DNA of 64,000 bases. Source: Sporolactobacillus pectinivorans (lineage in GTDB: Bacteria; Bacillota; Bacilli; Bacillales; Sporolactobacillaceae). This document shows, in pieces, positions 54,895 through 64,000 of the stretch. The position numbers and the translations under genes are program-made. The stretch is taken from contig NZ_NXGA01000001.1 of NCBI RefSeq assembly GCF_002802965.1, forward strand, positions 784,744 through 848,743, given 5' to 3'. The notes under the pieces are model-generated. The model was given only the letters and a program-made list of their open reading frames with translations. It had not been told where the DNA came from and did no database searches. Positions within the stretch are counted from its first letter, which is position 1. Each line of letters opens with the position of its first letter.

Positions 54895-56214
54895 ATGAAG
54901 ATTGCGGTCATTGGAACCGGTTATGTTGGTCTTGTGACAGGGGTGGCGCTGTCTGAAGTTGGTCACTCAGTGACTTGTATCGACGTCGATCCTTCGAAAG
55001 TGGAAAAATTGAGTCAAGGTATACCGACAATTTACGAGCCTGGTCTTGAGGAATTAATTAAGAAAAATATTGTCGAGCATCGTCTTTCTTTTACGGCGGA
55101 TCACAAAACCGGCCTCAAGGATGCTGAGGTTGTCTATATAGCTGTAGGAACACCGCAAAGAAAAGATGGTTCTGCCAACCTTGACTATGTGGAGCAGGCC
55201 GCCCGCGATATAGCAGTGAATATTGATAAGAACATCGTTGTAGTCATTAAAAGTACAGTCCCTGTAGGAACAAATTTTCACATTAGAGATATCATCAATC
55301 AGAATACAAAGAACGGTATTCATGTGAAAATTGCCTCAAACCCTGAATTCCTTAGGGAAGGGTCAGCTGTAAAAGATACGTTTCACGGTGACAGGATTGT
55401 TATCGGTTCTGAAGATGAGGTGGCTGGTGACATACTGGAGGCAATCAATAAACCGTTCAACATGCCGATTGTCCGTACAGACATATCAAGTGCGGAAATG
55501 ATCAAGTATTCTTCGAATGCGTTCCTTGCGACAAAAATTAGTTTTATTAATGAGATCGCCAATATTTGTGAGTCACTCGGAGCGAATGTCGAAGAAGTGG
55601 CAAAGGGTATGGGATTCGATCACCGGATTGGGCCTGACTTTCTGAAAGCAGGAATTGGTTACGGCGGTTCATGTTTCCCGAAAGACACCAATGCCCTTGT
55701 ACAATTGGCAGGGAATGCTCATCACGAGTTCAACTTGTTGAAGTCAGTTATTGAAGTTAACAACCATCAGCAGACTTTACTGTTGAATAAAATCTTGTCC
55801 CGATTCGGCAGCATAAAAGGTAAAAGAGTTGCTGTGCTCGGACTCGCATTTAAGCCGCATACGGATGATTTGAGAGAATCACCCGCTCTTGTCATGATTC
55901 CGAAGCTGGCTGAATTGGGTGCAGATATAGTGGCGTATGATCCGATTGCTGTATCAAACGCCAGGAAACAAATTGATGTTTCGATTAAATATACTGAAGA
56001 CCTGAACGAGGCGCTGAAAAAAGCAGACTTCACAGTCATTATTACGGACTGGCCGGCTGTTAAGAAGATAGATTTGTCCCTGTTCAGTAAACTAATGAGA
56101 TCGGCAGTTGTTTTTGATGGCCGAAACTGTTATAGTTTGGACGCAGTCAGAAAATCTTCGATTGAATATTATTCTATCGGCCGTCCGGATCATACCCCCG
56201 AATTGATAGGCTGA
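54895..56214 (+). CDS. ugd: UDP-glucose 6-dehydrogenase
   Basis: Oxidises UDP-glucose to UDP-glucuronate with two NAD, 439 aa. The NAD-binding motif IAVIGTGYVGLVTGV starts at residue 3, the catalytic cysteine is in GIGYGGSCFPKDTNAL (about residue 259), and the C-terminal domain has VLGLAFKPHTDDLRESPA. The gene precedes galU by 22 bases, so the pair can make UDP-glucose and then UDP-glucuronate. GAGGGAAC before ATG 54895 fixes the start. The product suggests uronic acid in the polymer. Confidence 0.95.
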   Translation: MKIAVIGTGYVGLVTGVALSEVGHSVTCIDVDPSKVEKLSQGIPTIYEPGLEELIKKNIVEHRLSFTADHKTGLKDAEVVYIAVGTPQRKDGSANLDYVEQAARDIAVNIDKNIVVVIKSTVPVGTNFHIRDIINQNTKNGIHVKIASNPEFLREGSAVKDTFHGDRIVIGSEDEVAGDILEAINKPFNMPIVRTDISSAEMIKYSSNAFLATKISFINEIANICESLGANVEEVAKGMGFDHRIGPDFLKAGIGYGGSCFPKDTNALVQLAGNAHHEFNLLKSVIEVNNHQQTLLLNKILSRFGSIKGKRVAVLGLAFKPHTDDLRESPALVMIPKLAELGADIVAYDPIAVSNARKQIDVSIKYTEDLNEALKKADFTVIITDWPAVKKIDLSLFSKLMRSAVVFDGRNCYSLDAVRKSSIEYYSIGRPDHTPELIG

Positions 56215-56236
56215 TCACTGGTAAGGAGAGTCAGAC

Positions 56237-57118
56237 ATGAAAAAAGTCAGAAAAGCCGTTATTCCGGCTGCAGGATTAGGAACACGTTTTCTCCCGGCAA
56301 CAAAGGCACTTCCGAAAGAAATGCTGCCTATCGTCAATAAACCGACGATCCAATATATTGTTGAAGAGGCTGTTGAAGCCGGTATTGAAGACATCATCAT
56401 TGTTACCGGTAAGGGCAAAAGAGCTATTGAAGATCACTTTGATATTGCCTATGAACTGGAACAAAACCTGATTCAGAAAAAGAAATTTGATTTGCTTGAA
56501 AAAGTCAGGGAACCGTCCAAAATTGATATTCACTATATCCGGCAAAAATCGCCTCAAGGTCTGGGACATGCTGTTTGGTGTGCCCGCAAATTTATTGGCG
56601 ATGAGCCCTTCGCAGTGTTACTTGGCGACGATATTGTTCAATCAGAAAAACCGTGCATCCAGCAGCTTGCCGAGCAATACGAGAGAACCGGATGTTCAGT
56701 GCTGGGTGTTAAAGAAGTACCGGAAAATCAAACACAGCGTTACGGAATCATAGACCCTAAGGCTCAGGACGGCCGTCTGTATAATGTCAGTCGTTTTGTG
56801 GAAAAACCGACTTCCAATCCGCCCTCTAATCTGGCGATCATCGGCCGTTACGTACTGACACCGGAAATCTTTGACTTCCTTGAAAAGAAGGAAATTGGTG
56901 CTGGCGGTGAAATTCAATTAACCGATGCTATTCAAAAGCTAAATGAACTTCAAGGCGTTTATGCTTATCAATTTGAAGGTAAACGATTCGATGTCGGAGA
57001 AACCTTGGGTTTTGTTCTAACAAATGTAGAGATGGCGCTTCAGGATAAAGATATTCAGGAAGATGTGCTAAAGGGCATTGAGAAAATTCTTCATGACAAC
57101 AAGCTACCGCTAAAGTAA
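56237..57118 (+). CDS. galU: UTP-glucose-1-phosphate uridylyltransferase
   Basis: Makes UDP-glucose from glucose-1-phosphate and UTP, 293 aa. The nucleotide-binding motif [20 protein letters not shown] is at the N-terminus. [13 protein letters not shown] holds the metal-binding Asp, and FVEKP and the [12 protein letters not shown] end are conserved. AAGGAGAG precedes the ATG. Its stop overlaps the ATG of a short leader (TAATGG) before the second sugar transferase. Confidence 0.95.
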   Translation: MKKVRKAVIPAAGLGTRFLPATKALPKEMLPIVNKPTIQYIVEEAVEAGIEDIIIVTGKGKRAIEDHFDIAYELEQNLIQKKKFDLLEKVREPSKIDIHYIRQKSPQGLGHAVWCARKFIGDEPFAVLLGDDIVQSEKPCIQQLAEQYERTGCSVLGVKEVPENQTQRYGIIDPKAQDGRLYNVSRFVEKPTSNPPSNLAIIGRYVLTPEIFDFLEKKEIGAGGEIQLTDAIQKLNELQGVYAYQFEGKRFDVGETLGFVLTNVEMALQDKDIQEDVLKGIEKILHDNKLPLK

Positions 57119-57132
57119 TGGAGGAGCAAACG

Positions 57133-57822
57133 ATGGCTATACCAAAATCAGAAATCGAAGCACACTACAGCAGAGGCAAGGATATTCAATATAAAAGCCA
57201 ATTAATTGGCGAAAATAAGGGATATCTTTATACAAAAAGGGCAGTAGACATTGTTGGTTCATTGGTTGGTCTTGTTCTTCTTTCCCCGGTGCTTCTTATT
57301 GTGTCTATTTTGATTAAGCTGGAAGATCCGCATGGTTCAGTCTTTTTTAAACAGGTACGCGTAGGGAAACACGGGAAGTCTTTTCAAATTTATAAATTCC
57401 GTTCGATGGTATCAAATGCGGAAGAGTTACTGGATAAGCTGCTTGATCGAAACGAAACAACCGGCTGCATGTTTAAAATGAAGGACGACCCGCGGATTAC
57501 TCGGATCGGCCGTTTTATCCGGAAAACAAGCATTGATGAGCTGCCACAGCTTGTCAATGTGTTGAGGGGCGAAATGAGCCTTGTCGGTCCCCGTCCACCG
57601 CTGCCCAGAGAAGTAGCCGAGTATACGGAATATGATAAGCTGCGGCTTGTAGTTACTCCGGGCTGTACGGGCTTATGGCAAGTGAGTGGTCGGAGTACAC
57701 TTGGGTTTGAGGAAATGGTCGAGCTTGATTTAAAATACATTAGGCACAGAAGTTTAAAATTGGATTTTAAAATTATTATTAAAACGTTTTTAGTTTTTTT
57801 TGACACAAAAGACGCATATTAA
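57133..57822 (+). CDS. Undecaprenyl-phosphate sugar phosphotransferase, copy 2
   Basis: Paralogue of the gene at 50855, 229 aa, with the same motifs (FFKQVRVGKHGKSFQIYKFR, TSIDELPQLVNVLRGEMS, LVGPRPPLPREV, PGCTGLWQVSGR) and one N-terminal membrane helix. The two share most of their catalytic half, and even long DNA stretches around the GPRPPLPREVAEYTEYDKL codons. GGAGGAG precedes ATG 57133, which is 15 bases after an ATG overlapping the galU stop. Either the locus arose by duplication or joining of two clusters, or the copies start different polymers. Confidence 0.9.
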   Translation: MAIPKSEIEAHYSRGKDIQYKSQLIGENKGYLYTKRAVDIVGSLVGLVLLSPVLLIVSILIKLEDPHGSVFFKQVRVGKHGKSFQIYKFRSMVSNAEELLDKLLDRNETTGCMFKMKDDPRITRIGRFIRKTSIDELPQLVNVLRGEMSLVGPRPPLPREVAEYTEYDKLRLVVTPGCTGLWQVSGRSTLGFEEMVELDLKYIRHRSLKLDFKIIIKTFLVFFDTKDAY

Positions 57823-57914
57823 ATAGACAAAGCGAAAATATTATTGGTATAAAACATTAATCCGATTGAACTGTATAATTTCAGTGTAGAAATTAGCGGA
57901 GGATATTAATATTA

Positions 57915-58742
57915 ATGGATATTATTATTGTCATTGCGACGCATAAAAAGTATCAAATGCCAGAAGAGGACATGTACATGCCGATTCAGGTAGGAAAAGC
58001 TATAAAAAAAGATGATCTATATGAGGGAGACAACACAGGAGACAATATCTCCGCGAAGAATCCCAATTATTGTGAGTTAACTGCAATGTACTGGGCATGG
58101 AAAAATCTAAAGGCTGATTACTTGGGCTTGGCTCACTATCGACGACACTTTTGCAACAATGATCATTTCTTAGGAATAAGAAGAGGGACATTGAAAAAAG
58201 TGCTTTCATTTGAAAAAGCAAGTGAGTTATTAAAAAAGTATGATGCCATATTGCCACAGAAAAGGCATTATTGGATTGAAACAATAATGTCTCACTACGA
58301 ACACACACATAAAATTGATGATTTGTTGAAAACTCGGGAAGTTATCTCAAAAATTCAACCAGATTATCTTCCTTCATTTGATAAAGTATTGAAAAGGCGC
58401 TCTGCTCATATGTTTAACATGTTTGTAATGAAGCAGAATATATTTCATGACTATGCTGATTGGCTTTTTTCAATATTATTCCAATTAGAAAAAGAAATTG
58501 ACATAACGAGTTATTCCTCTTATGAGGCCAGGGTTTTTGGCTATATCAGTGAAATATTGTTTGATGTCTGGTTAGACAAACATCAAATAAATTGTATCGA
58601 ATTGCCGGTTATGTTTATGGATAAACAAAATTGGGCTAAAAAAATTTATAAATTTATAAAAAATAAATTTTCATCAAACGAGCTGAATAGCGTAGATAAT
58701 GAAGGAGAAATAAAAAGGGTTCGGGCTGCCGATATTAGATAA
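57915..58742 (+). CDS. DUF4422 glycosyltransferase-like protein
   Basis: A 275-aa protein of the DUF4422 family found in capsule and exopolysaccharide loci. It begins IIIVIATHKKYQMPEEDMYM, contains NYCELTAMYWAWKNLKADYLGLAHYRRHF (the family hallmark, about residues 52-80) and ILPQKRHYWIETIMSHY. The fold is thought to be GT-A like, so it probably transfers a sugar. GGAGG before the ATG. An unusual long hairpin overlaps its last codons and stop. Confidence 0.85.
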   Translation: MDIIIVIATHKKYQMPEEDMYMPIQVGKAIKKDDLYEGDNTGDNISAKNPNYCELTAMYWAWKNLKADYLGLAHYRRHFCNNDHFLGIRRGTLKKVLSFEKASELLKKYDAILPQKRHYWIETIMSHYEHTHKIDDLLKTREVISKIQPDYLPSFDKVLKRRSAHMFNMFVMKQNIFHDYADWLFSILFQLEKEIDITSYSSYEARVFGYISEILFDVWLDKHQINCIELPVMFMDKQNWAKKIYKFIKNKFSSNELNSVDNEGEIKRVRAADIR

Positions 58743-58768
58743 TAAAATTTTATCTTCTAATATCAGGC
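58728..58768. repeat. Long near-perfect palindrome at the end of the DUF4422 gene
   Basis: GCC-GATATTAGA...ATAAAATTTTAT...TCTAATATC-GGC type inverted repeat of about 18 bp per arm with few mismatches. It includes the stop codon. No T-run follows, so it is not a classic terminator. Confidence 0.65.
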
Positions 58769-59159
58769 TGAAAACAGGTTTTCATGATCAGAATTTAATA
58801 ATGTTAAAGCAAATGATCTGATTTCTGGTGAAACGATGAAATTCGCTTAGTATTTCAAGATTATCGCTTATAATATGGCCCAATCGTTTTGACGGGCTTT
58901 TATTATTTAAGATAGTTGAATGGGTACATGATGGGCGTAATTAATTATTGACTTAGAAAAATTAGTTTCCTGAATGAGGGAACTACTAAGAGAAGACAAC
59001 AATGAACCTTATAAGCAATGTTGGGTTTCATCGTTAGATGTTGTTTATTAGGGCTTGAATTATAGATATGATTTATCATCCCAACCACATATAAAATAGT
59101 GAATGGGGTGAAAAAGGAGGATCACTTCTCATATGATGTTTTAATTATGAGGAGAAAGC
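58769..59159. other. Spacer between the DUF4422 gene and the next glycosyltransferase
   Basis: Nothing I can identify. AT-rich, with AAGGAGG near 59114 that is not followed by a start in range, and GAGGAGA before ATG 59160. Confidence 0.35.
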
Positions 59160-60245
59160 ATGAGCGATAAAATAACGGTCAGTATAATTATTCCAGTCTA
59201 TAAAATACCTGAAGAATATCTTAATCAATGTATTGAGAGCATTCTGGATCAAACATTTGATAACTTTGAAATCATCCTTGTTGATGATAATGACAATAAT
59301 GATATAAGTGGGAAACTATGTGATAAGCTTTCTTTTGATCATGCGAAGATCATTTCTCTGCACCAAAAGAATCAGGGAGTTTCTGTCGCCAGGAATAATG
59401 GTCTGTTACATGCTAAAGGCCAGTGGATCGCATTCGTTGACTCTGATGATTGGCTTGAGCCTAATTATCTAAAAAGACTCGTACAGGAAGGCGAAAATCA
59501 CAAGGCAGATATTGTCATGTGTTCCTGCTTTGCAAATTATATCAACAGAGAGAAGATAAATGAATTTTTTCAATATAGAACTAAGCTCTTTACGGGGAAA
59601 AAAAAGGATGAAATTCTATTGCAGCTGATCTGCCGGGGTATCAATGACTATTTTCCACCGGAAACGGGGGTAGGAGTACCTTGGGCCAAGCTATATCGTA
59701 AAGATTATTTAGAGGAGAAAAAGCTTAAATTTGATTCACAGTTATTCAGAATGCAGGATAATATATTTAACTTATATGCAGTAGAAGATGCAGATCGAAT
59801 TTATTACTTTAACGAAATTTTATATCATTATAGAAAAAATAATGGTTCTGCTACAAAAAAATTCAATCCAAAAATTGTCACATATTTTGAAAAAGTAAAT
59901 GAGGCTACCGAGGGTTTTATAAGAAAACACAAAAAAGAAAGACTCTTCTATAAGGCTTTATACGCTAAGACTTTAATCGGTTTTAACAGCTATATTAATC
60001 TTTACTACTGGCCAGTACTCAGGGCGAGGCAAAAAAGGTACCGGGTGATCAAAGAAGAAATTAAAGGTCTGTTAAAAAAAACGATGTATCAAATAGCTCT
60101 TTCAAAGGTTGATAAACATATACTGAATTTTCAGGAAAGAATCTATGTTGGACTTTTGAGAAAAAAGATGATCGGAGCCTTGTTGTTCATTACCCTTCTG
60201 AATGATTTTTACAAAAGATTGAAAAATGGCTCCCCTGAACAATAA
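59160..60245 (+). CDS. Family 2 glycosyltransferase (capsule type)
   Basis: Inverting GT-A enzyme, 361 aa. The N-terminal SIIIPVYKIPEEYLNQCIESIL, the ILVDDNDNND acid pair and the donor metal motif FVDSDDWLEPNYL (about residues 94-106) are clear. The C-terminal 120 residues are basic and helical (KKTMYQIALSKVDKH) and may sit on the membrane. It probably adds one residue of the repeat unit. The donor is not predictable. Confidence 0.88.
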   Translation: MSDKITVSIIIPVYKIPEEYLNQCIESILDQTFDNFEIILVDDNDNNDISGKLCDKLSFDHAKIISLHQKNQGVSVARNNGLLHAKGQWIAFVDSDDWLEPNYLKRLVQEGENHKADIVMCSCFANYINREKINEFFQYRTKLFTGKKKDEILLQLICRGINDYFPPETGVGVPWAKLYRKDYLEEKKLKFDSQLFRMQDNIFNLYAVEDADRIYYFNEILYHYRKNNGSATKKFNPKIVTYFEKVNEATEGFIRKHKKERLFYKALYAKTLIGFNSYINLYYWPVLRARQKRYRVIKEEIKGLLKKTMYQIALSKVDKHILNFQERIYVGLLRKKMIGALLFITLLNDFYKRLKNGSPEQ

Positions 60246-60307
60246 GCAATCAATGTGTAGATGGAAATTGAAAATTTTATAATACATAATCATTAGGGTG
60301 GAGAACA

Positions 60308-61246
60308 GTGCAAAAAATAATAGCTATTGTTGTGACCTATAATCGGAAGGAACTTTTGATTGAATGTTTAAATGCAATTAAAAAACAGACCTATCCTGTC
60401 AGCAGGATTGTTGTTGTTGATAATGCCAGTAATGATGGCACAGACAAACTCTTCAGCAATAACAATATGTTTGACCAAGATCTTTTTGACTATCAACGTT
60501 TACCACAGAATATTGGCGGTGCCGGAGGATTTCACGAAGGATTTAAATATGCATCGCAATTAGATGTGGATTGGCTTTGGATTATGGATGATGACACTAT
60601 TCCCCGTGACGATAGCTTAGAGAAACTTATCGACGATGCTGGCGTTTTGGGGACAGACAACGTTAGCTTCCTTGCAAGTTCTGTCTTTGGCCCAGAGAAT
60701 GAAGCGATGAATGTTCCAGTGATATCAGGGCATCATTCGATCAGCGGCTATCCTGATTGGTATTTTGATCTGGGGAAAGGTCTCGTAAAAATTGAATCGG
60801 CGACTTTCGTTTCTTTGTTAATCAATAATCAGGCAATCAAAAAGATTGGATTGCCGGTTAAAGATTATTTTATCTGGGGAGATGACACCGAGTATACGTT
60901 GCGATTAACACATTATTTCGGGCCTGCATTCCTTTCCGGAAAGAGTAAAGTTTTACATAAGAGAGCAAATGTCAAAAAATTAATCATTGAAGAAGAAACA
61001 AATATTAACAGGGTTCCTTTGTACTACTATTTGGTTAGAAATATTCTGATAACAAGAACAGAGTATTTTGGGAGAAAAGAAGGAATAAAAGGTATAATTT
61101 TATGGGGAGGATTTTCTGTAACTCTGTTATTTCGACCAAAAGTAAAATACAGAGTGAAAAAGTTCCTTACCGTTCAAAAGGGCATTTTAGATTTTATTTT
61201 TCGACAATATGATTACAAAAGATTTAGCAATCGTATGACGCATTAA
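60308..61246 (+). CDS. Family 2 glycosyltransferase, GlfT/rhamnosyl type
   Basis: GT-A fold enzyme, 312 aa. IIAIVVTYNRKELLIECLNA begins the protein, then VVVDNASNDGTDKL and NIGGAGGFHEGF, typical of GlfT2-like and rhamnosyl/galactofuranosyl transferases. The metal motif is WIMDDDTIPRDD (about residue 96), and the acceptor part has YFIWGDDTEYTLRL. GTG 60308 follows GGGTGGAGA. UDP-galactopyranose mutase is encoded 265 bases downstream, so galactofuranose is a likely donor sugar. Confidence 0.85.
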   Translation: MQKIIAIVVTYNRKELLIECLNAIKKQTYPVSRIVVVDNASNDGTDKLFSNNNMFDQDLFDYQRLPQNIGGAGGFHEGFKYASQLDVDWLWIMDDDTIPRDDSLEKLIDDAGVLGTDNVSFLASSVFGPENEAMNVPVISGHHSISGYPDWYFDLGKGLVKIESATFVSLLINNQAIKKIGLPVKDYFIWGDDTEYTLRLTHYFGPAFLSGKSKVLHKRANVKKLIIEEETNINRVPLYYYLVRNILITRTEYFGRKEGIKGIILWGGFSVTLLFRPKVKYRVKKFLTVQKGILDFIFRQYDYKRFSNRMTH

Positions 61247-61510
61247 CGAAATGAACTTTTTATGGATGTTGTTCAAAAGGGTGGCAAAGGGGAACAAACG
61301 GGCGTTGAGATTCATCGCTGATCATTTTGGGATTTTTTGGGACACTTTTTTATAATAGTGAAGCATGTTTGGCGTTTGATTCTATTTCACGGTTTGATCA
61401 TACTTTTTTTATCACGCATATATCCCATTCTGATCAACTTCCCTTTTTAATTTCATACAACGGCTGTTCAAAGACATAATAACAGTTAAACACAGGAGGG
61501 TAATATCAGC

Positions 61511-62617
61511 ATGTATGACTATCTAGTAGTCGGTTCTGGTTTATTTGGCAGTACATTCGCTTACGAAGCTGCAAAACATGGCAAACGTGTAAAAGTCATC
61601 GAAAAGCGGTCACATATTGCAGGCAACATTTATACTGAAAATGTTGAAGGTATAAATGTTCATCGGTATGGTGCACATATTTTCCATACCAGCAATCGTG
61701 AGATTTGGAATTATGTTAATCAATTTGCTGAGTTTAATCGTTACACGAATAGTCCGATTGCCAACTACAAAGGTGAAATTTATAATCTCCCCTTCAATAT
61801 GAATACATTCAATAAATTGTGGGGTGTTGTGACGCCTCAGGAAGCGAAAGAAAAAATTGAGCAACAGAAGAAAGCGGCAAAAATTGGTCTACCAACGAAC
61901 TTGGAAGAGCAGGCAATAGCTCTGATTGGTACGGACATATATATGAGGTTGATTAAGGGATATACTGAGAAACAATGGGGTCAAAAGGCAAAAGATTTGC
62001 CGGCATTTATTATAAAGAGACTCCCGGTGCGTTTTACATATGACAATAACTATTTTAATGATAAGTATCAGGGCATTCCGACTGGTGGCTATACTCAGAT
62101 TGTTGAGAAAATGCTGGATAGCAATCTGATCGATGTAGAAGTCGGCAAAGACTTCTTTGAAAATAAAGCGGAATACATAAAAAGCTCTCCAAAGATCGTA
62201 TATACAGGAATGATTGATCAATTTTTTGACTATAAGTATGGCACACTTGAATACAGAAGCCTGAAGTTTGAAACAGAAACATTGGATCAGGAGAATTATC
62301 AGGGGAACGCAGTTGTCAATTATACGGACGCAGAGACACCATATACGCGAATAATTGAACATAAGCATTTTGAATTTGGAAATCAGCCGAAAACGGTGAT
62401 TACGAGAGAATATCCTCAGGCATGGCAAAAGGGGGATGAACCATATTATCCTGTGAATAATACAAAGAATAATGATCTTTACATGAAATATAAAGAATTG
62501 GCCGAAAGTATGCCAAATGTTATTTTTGGTGGAAGGCTTGGTATGTACAAGTACTATGATATGCATCAGGTCATCGGTGCCGCACTAGTCACAGCCAGAG
62601 AAGAATTTAATGAATAA
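61511..62617 (+). CDS. glf: UDP-galactopyranose mutase
   Basis: Flavoenzyme that interconverts UDP-galactopyranose and UDP-galactofuranose, 368 aa. The FAD-binding motif YLVVGSGLFGSTFAYEAAKHG begins at residue 4. The HRYGAHIFHTSN stretch (about 57-68) lines the active site, and TEKQWGQKAKDLPAFIIKRLPVRFTYDNNYF is the family signature. LGMYKYYDMHQVIGAAL ends it. GGAGG before ATG 61511. Its presence implies galactofuranose in the surface polymer. Confidence 0.96.
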   Translation: MYDYLVVGSGLFGSTFAYEAAKHGKRVKVIEKRSHIAGNIYTENVEGINVHRYGAHIFHTSNREIWNYVNQFAEFNRYTNSPIANYKGEIYNLPFNMNTFNKLWGVVTPQEAKEKIEQQKKAAKIGLPTNLEEQAIALIGTDIYMRLIKGYTEKQWGQKAKDLPAFIIKRLPVRFTYDNNYFNDKYQGIPTGGYTQIVEKMLDSNLIDVEVGKDFFENKAEYIKSSPKIVYTGMIDQFFDYKYGTLEYRSLKFETETLDQENYQGNAVVNYTDAETPYTRIIEHKHFEFGNQPKTVITREYPQAWQKGDEPYYPVNNTKNNDLYMKYKELAESMPNVIFGGRLGMYKYYDMHQVIGAALVTAREEFNE

Positions 62618-62635
62618 CAGGGATATGTGAAATAA

Positions 62636-64000
62636 ATGAATATCGCAAAAAATTATATCTTTAATGTGATTTACCAAATTGTTACTCTATTTGTTGGTTT
62701 AGTTACGGTTCCCTACATATCCAGAGTACTTGGTAGTAGTGGCGTTGGAATTAATGCTTATACGAATTCCATTATTCAGTACTTTATTTTAGCTGGTACG
62801 ATTGGCATCTCTCTTTATGGGAACCGTGCGATTGCTTATGTACGAGATGACAAACAAAAATTAAGCCGGGTATTTTGGGGCATATTTGTCCTGAAATTAA
62901 TCACGACGTGTTTGGCTTATCTTATTTTTCTGCTGTTCCTAAGTATGACAAAGGAATACTCCAATATATTCTTGATTCAGTCCCTTTATATTATTGCGGC
63001 CACGTTTGATATTTCCTGGTTATACATGGGACTTGAAGACTTCAAGAAAACGGTAATCAGAAATTTATTTGTCCAGATTATTGGTTTGATTTGCATCTTT
63101 ATTTTTGTGAAACATGCGAATGGTCTGTGGATATATGTGATGATCTCTGCCCTTTCACAACTATTTGGTCAGCTGACAATGTGGGCTTATTTGCCGAAGA
63201 CGGTTCAGTTCATTAAGCTTAAATGGAACGATATTATGAAACATTTTATGCCTTCGCTGTCCTTATTCATCCCTCAAATTGCGATTCAGATTTACCTCGT
63301 CCTGAATAAGACCATGCTTGGTGTCCTGTCAAATAAAAATGAAGTCGGTTATTTTTATAATTCGGATAAAGTCGTAAGAATGATTCTTACTCTGGTGACT
63401 GCTATGGGTGTAGTTATGCTGCCCAGAGTGGCCCATACATTTGCAAAAGGCAACTTTAATCAGGTTAAAGAATATCTGTATCAATCGTTTGATTTTGCTT
63501 CCTATTTATCAGTTCCGATGATGTTTGGTATCGCGGGCATTGCAGGCACTATGACGCCATGGTTTTTTGGCCCCGGGTTTGCAAAAACTGGCGTATTGAT
63601 TGTTGTAATCAGTCCGATCATTGTGTTGATTGCCTGGAGCAATGTACTGGGGCAACAGTACTTAATGCCTGTTGGAAAAGTCAGAGAGTATACGATTTCA
63701 GTTGGTGTTGGCGCGGTTGTTAATTTTATTTTGAACTTATGCCTGATTAAATTTTATCTATCCGTCGGAACGGCCATTGCAACGGTGTTTGCAGAGCTAT
63801 CTGTTACACTGATTCAGATAATTTTTGTAGTCCGTGTGATCCAAATACGGAAATTATTTACGGCGATCTGGAAGTATTTGATTGCCGGATTTTTTATGTA
63901 TGGACTGATTGAATACTTGGCACACATTCTTCCAGGAGGTCCTAAAACGACCTTTATTCAAATCCTGACCGGAATTGTGACTTATTTTTCGTTGCTTTTT
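62636..64000 (+). CDS. Wzx-type oligosaccharide flippase (partial, runs off the window)
   Basis: Polysaccharide transporter family membrane protein, at least 455 aa with no stop before the window end. The start MNIAKNYIFNVIYQIVTLFVG is typical of Wzx flippases. GLVTVPYISRVLGSSGVGINAYTNSI follows, and ten or more hydrophobic segments are visible. The family flips undecaprenyl-linked repeat units across the membrane. GGGATATG and an 18-base gap follow glf. The start codon ATG 62636 is inferred from the reading frame. Confidence 0.9.
   Translation, partial: MNIAKNYIFNVIYQIVTLFVGLVTVPYISRVLGSSGVGINAYTNSIIQYFILAGTIGISLYGNRAIAYVRDDKQKLSRVFWGIFVLKLITTCLAYLIFLLFLSMTKEYSNIFLIQSLYIIAATFDISWLYMGLEDFKKTVIRNLFVQIIGLICIFIFVKHANGLWIYVMISALSQLFGQLTMWAYLPKTVQFIKLKWNDIMKHFMPSLSLFIPQIAIQIYLVLNKTMLGVLSNKNEVGYFYNSDKVVRMILTLVTAMGVVMLPRVAHTFAKGNFNQVKEYLYQSFDFASYLSVPMMFGIAGIAGTMTPWFFGPGFAKTGVLIVVISPIIVLIAWSNVLGQQYLMPVGKVREYTISVGVGAVVNFILNLCLIKFYLSVGTAIATVFAELSVTLIQIIFVVRVIQIRKLFTAIWKYLIAGFFMYGLIEYLAHILPGGPKTTFIQILTGIVTYFSLLF

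Overview
This is low-to-moderate GC DNA from an endospore-forming, flagellated Firmicute. The gene order matches Bacillus subtilis closely for about 30 kb: ywlC, mntP/ywlD, ywlG, glyA, upp, atp operon, ywzB, ywmB, murAA, spoIID, spoIIQ, then spoIIID, mbl, flhO, flhP and fabZ. A non-permuted GH70-like glucanotransferase, a GlcNAc PTS and a probable Rex box upstream of the ATP synthase genes fit a spore-forming lactic acid bacterium of the Sporolactobacillaceae. That placement is inferred from gene content, not from a marker gene.

Layout. 1-5.2 kb: housekeeping genes (tRNA threonylcarbamoylation, manganese efflux, YwlG, serine hydroxymethyltransferase, uracil phosphoribosyltransferase). 5.4-13.05 kb: the complete F-type ATP synthase operon (atpZ-like, I, B, E, F, H, A, G, D, C). 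13.05-14.54 kb: an intact IS3-family element just after the atp terminator, with an A AAA AAA slippery site in the correct phase for orfA-orfB frameshifting. 15.2-20.2 kb: ywzB, ywmB, murA, spoIID, spoIIQ. 20.4-25.2 kb: an insertion relative to B. subtilis, carrying a ywrD-type gamma-glutamyltransferase, two half-size chromate transporters, an unknown gene and a decayed NERD gene carrying a 12-bp minisatellite. 25.4-29.8 kb: spoIIID, mbl, two flagellar rod/hook genes, an EpuA-like gene and fabZ.

30.1-36.8 kb is an accessory catabolic cluster: MFS importer, IclR regulator, M20 carbamoyl-amino-acid hydrolase, PyrK-like flavoprotein, PyrD-like dehydrogenase with an internal deletion of about 140 bp, and a dihydroorotase/hydantoinase-like amidohydrolase. 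Together these are the enzymes of reductive orotate breakdown: orotate to dihydroorotate to carbamoyl-aspartate to aspartate. I regard this as the most interesting system in the window.

37.2-50.7 kb is mixed accessory DNA: a repeat-rich GH73 glucosaminidase, a secreted GH70-like enzyme with SH3-like repeats, a GlcNAc-type PTS preceded by a half-length EIIC, an Rpn nuclease gene whose 3' end has been tandemly duplicated into a translationally coupled small gene, and an amino-acid permease lacking its first codons. 50.8-64.0 kb is an AT-richer exopolysaccharide locus: two paralogous initiating sugar transferases, several glycosyltransferases, UDP-glucose dehydrogenase, GalU, UDP-galactopyranose mutase and a Wzx-type flippase that runs off the end. 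The polymer probably contains galactofuranose and glucuronic acid.
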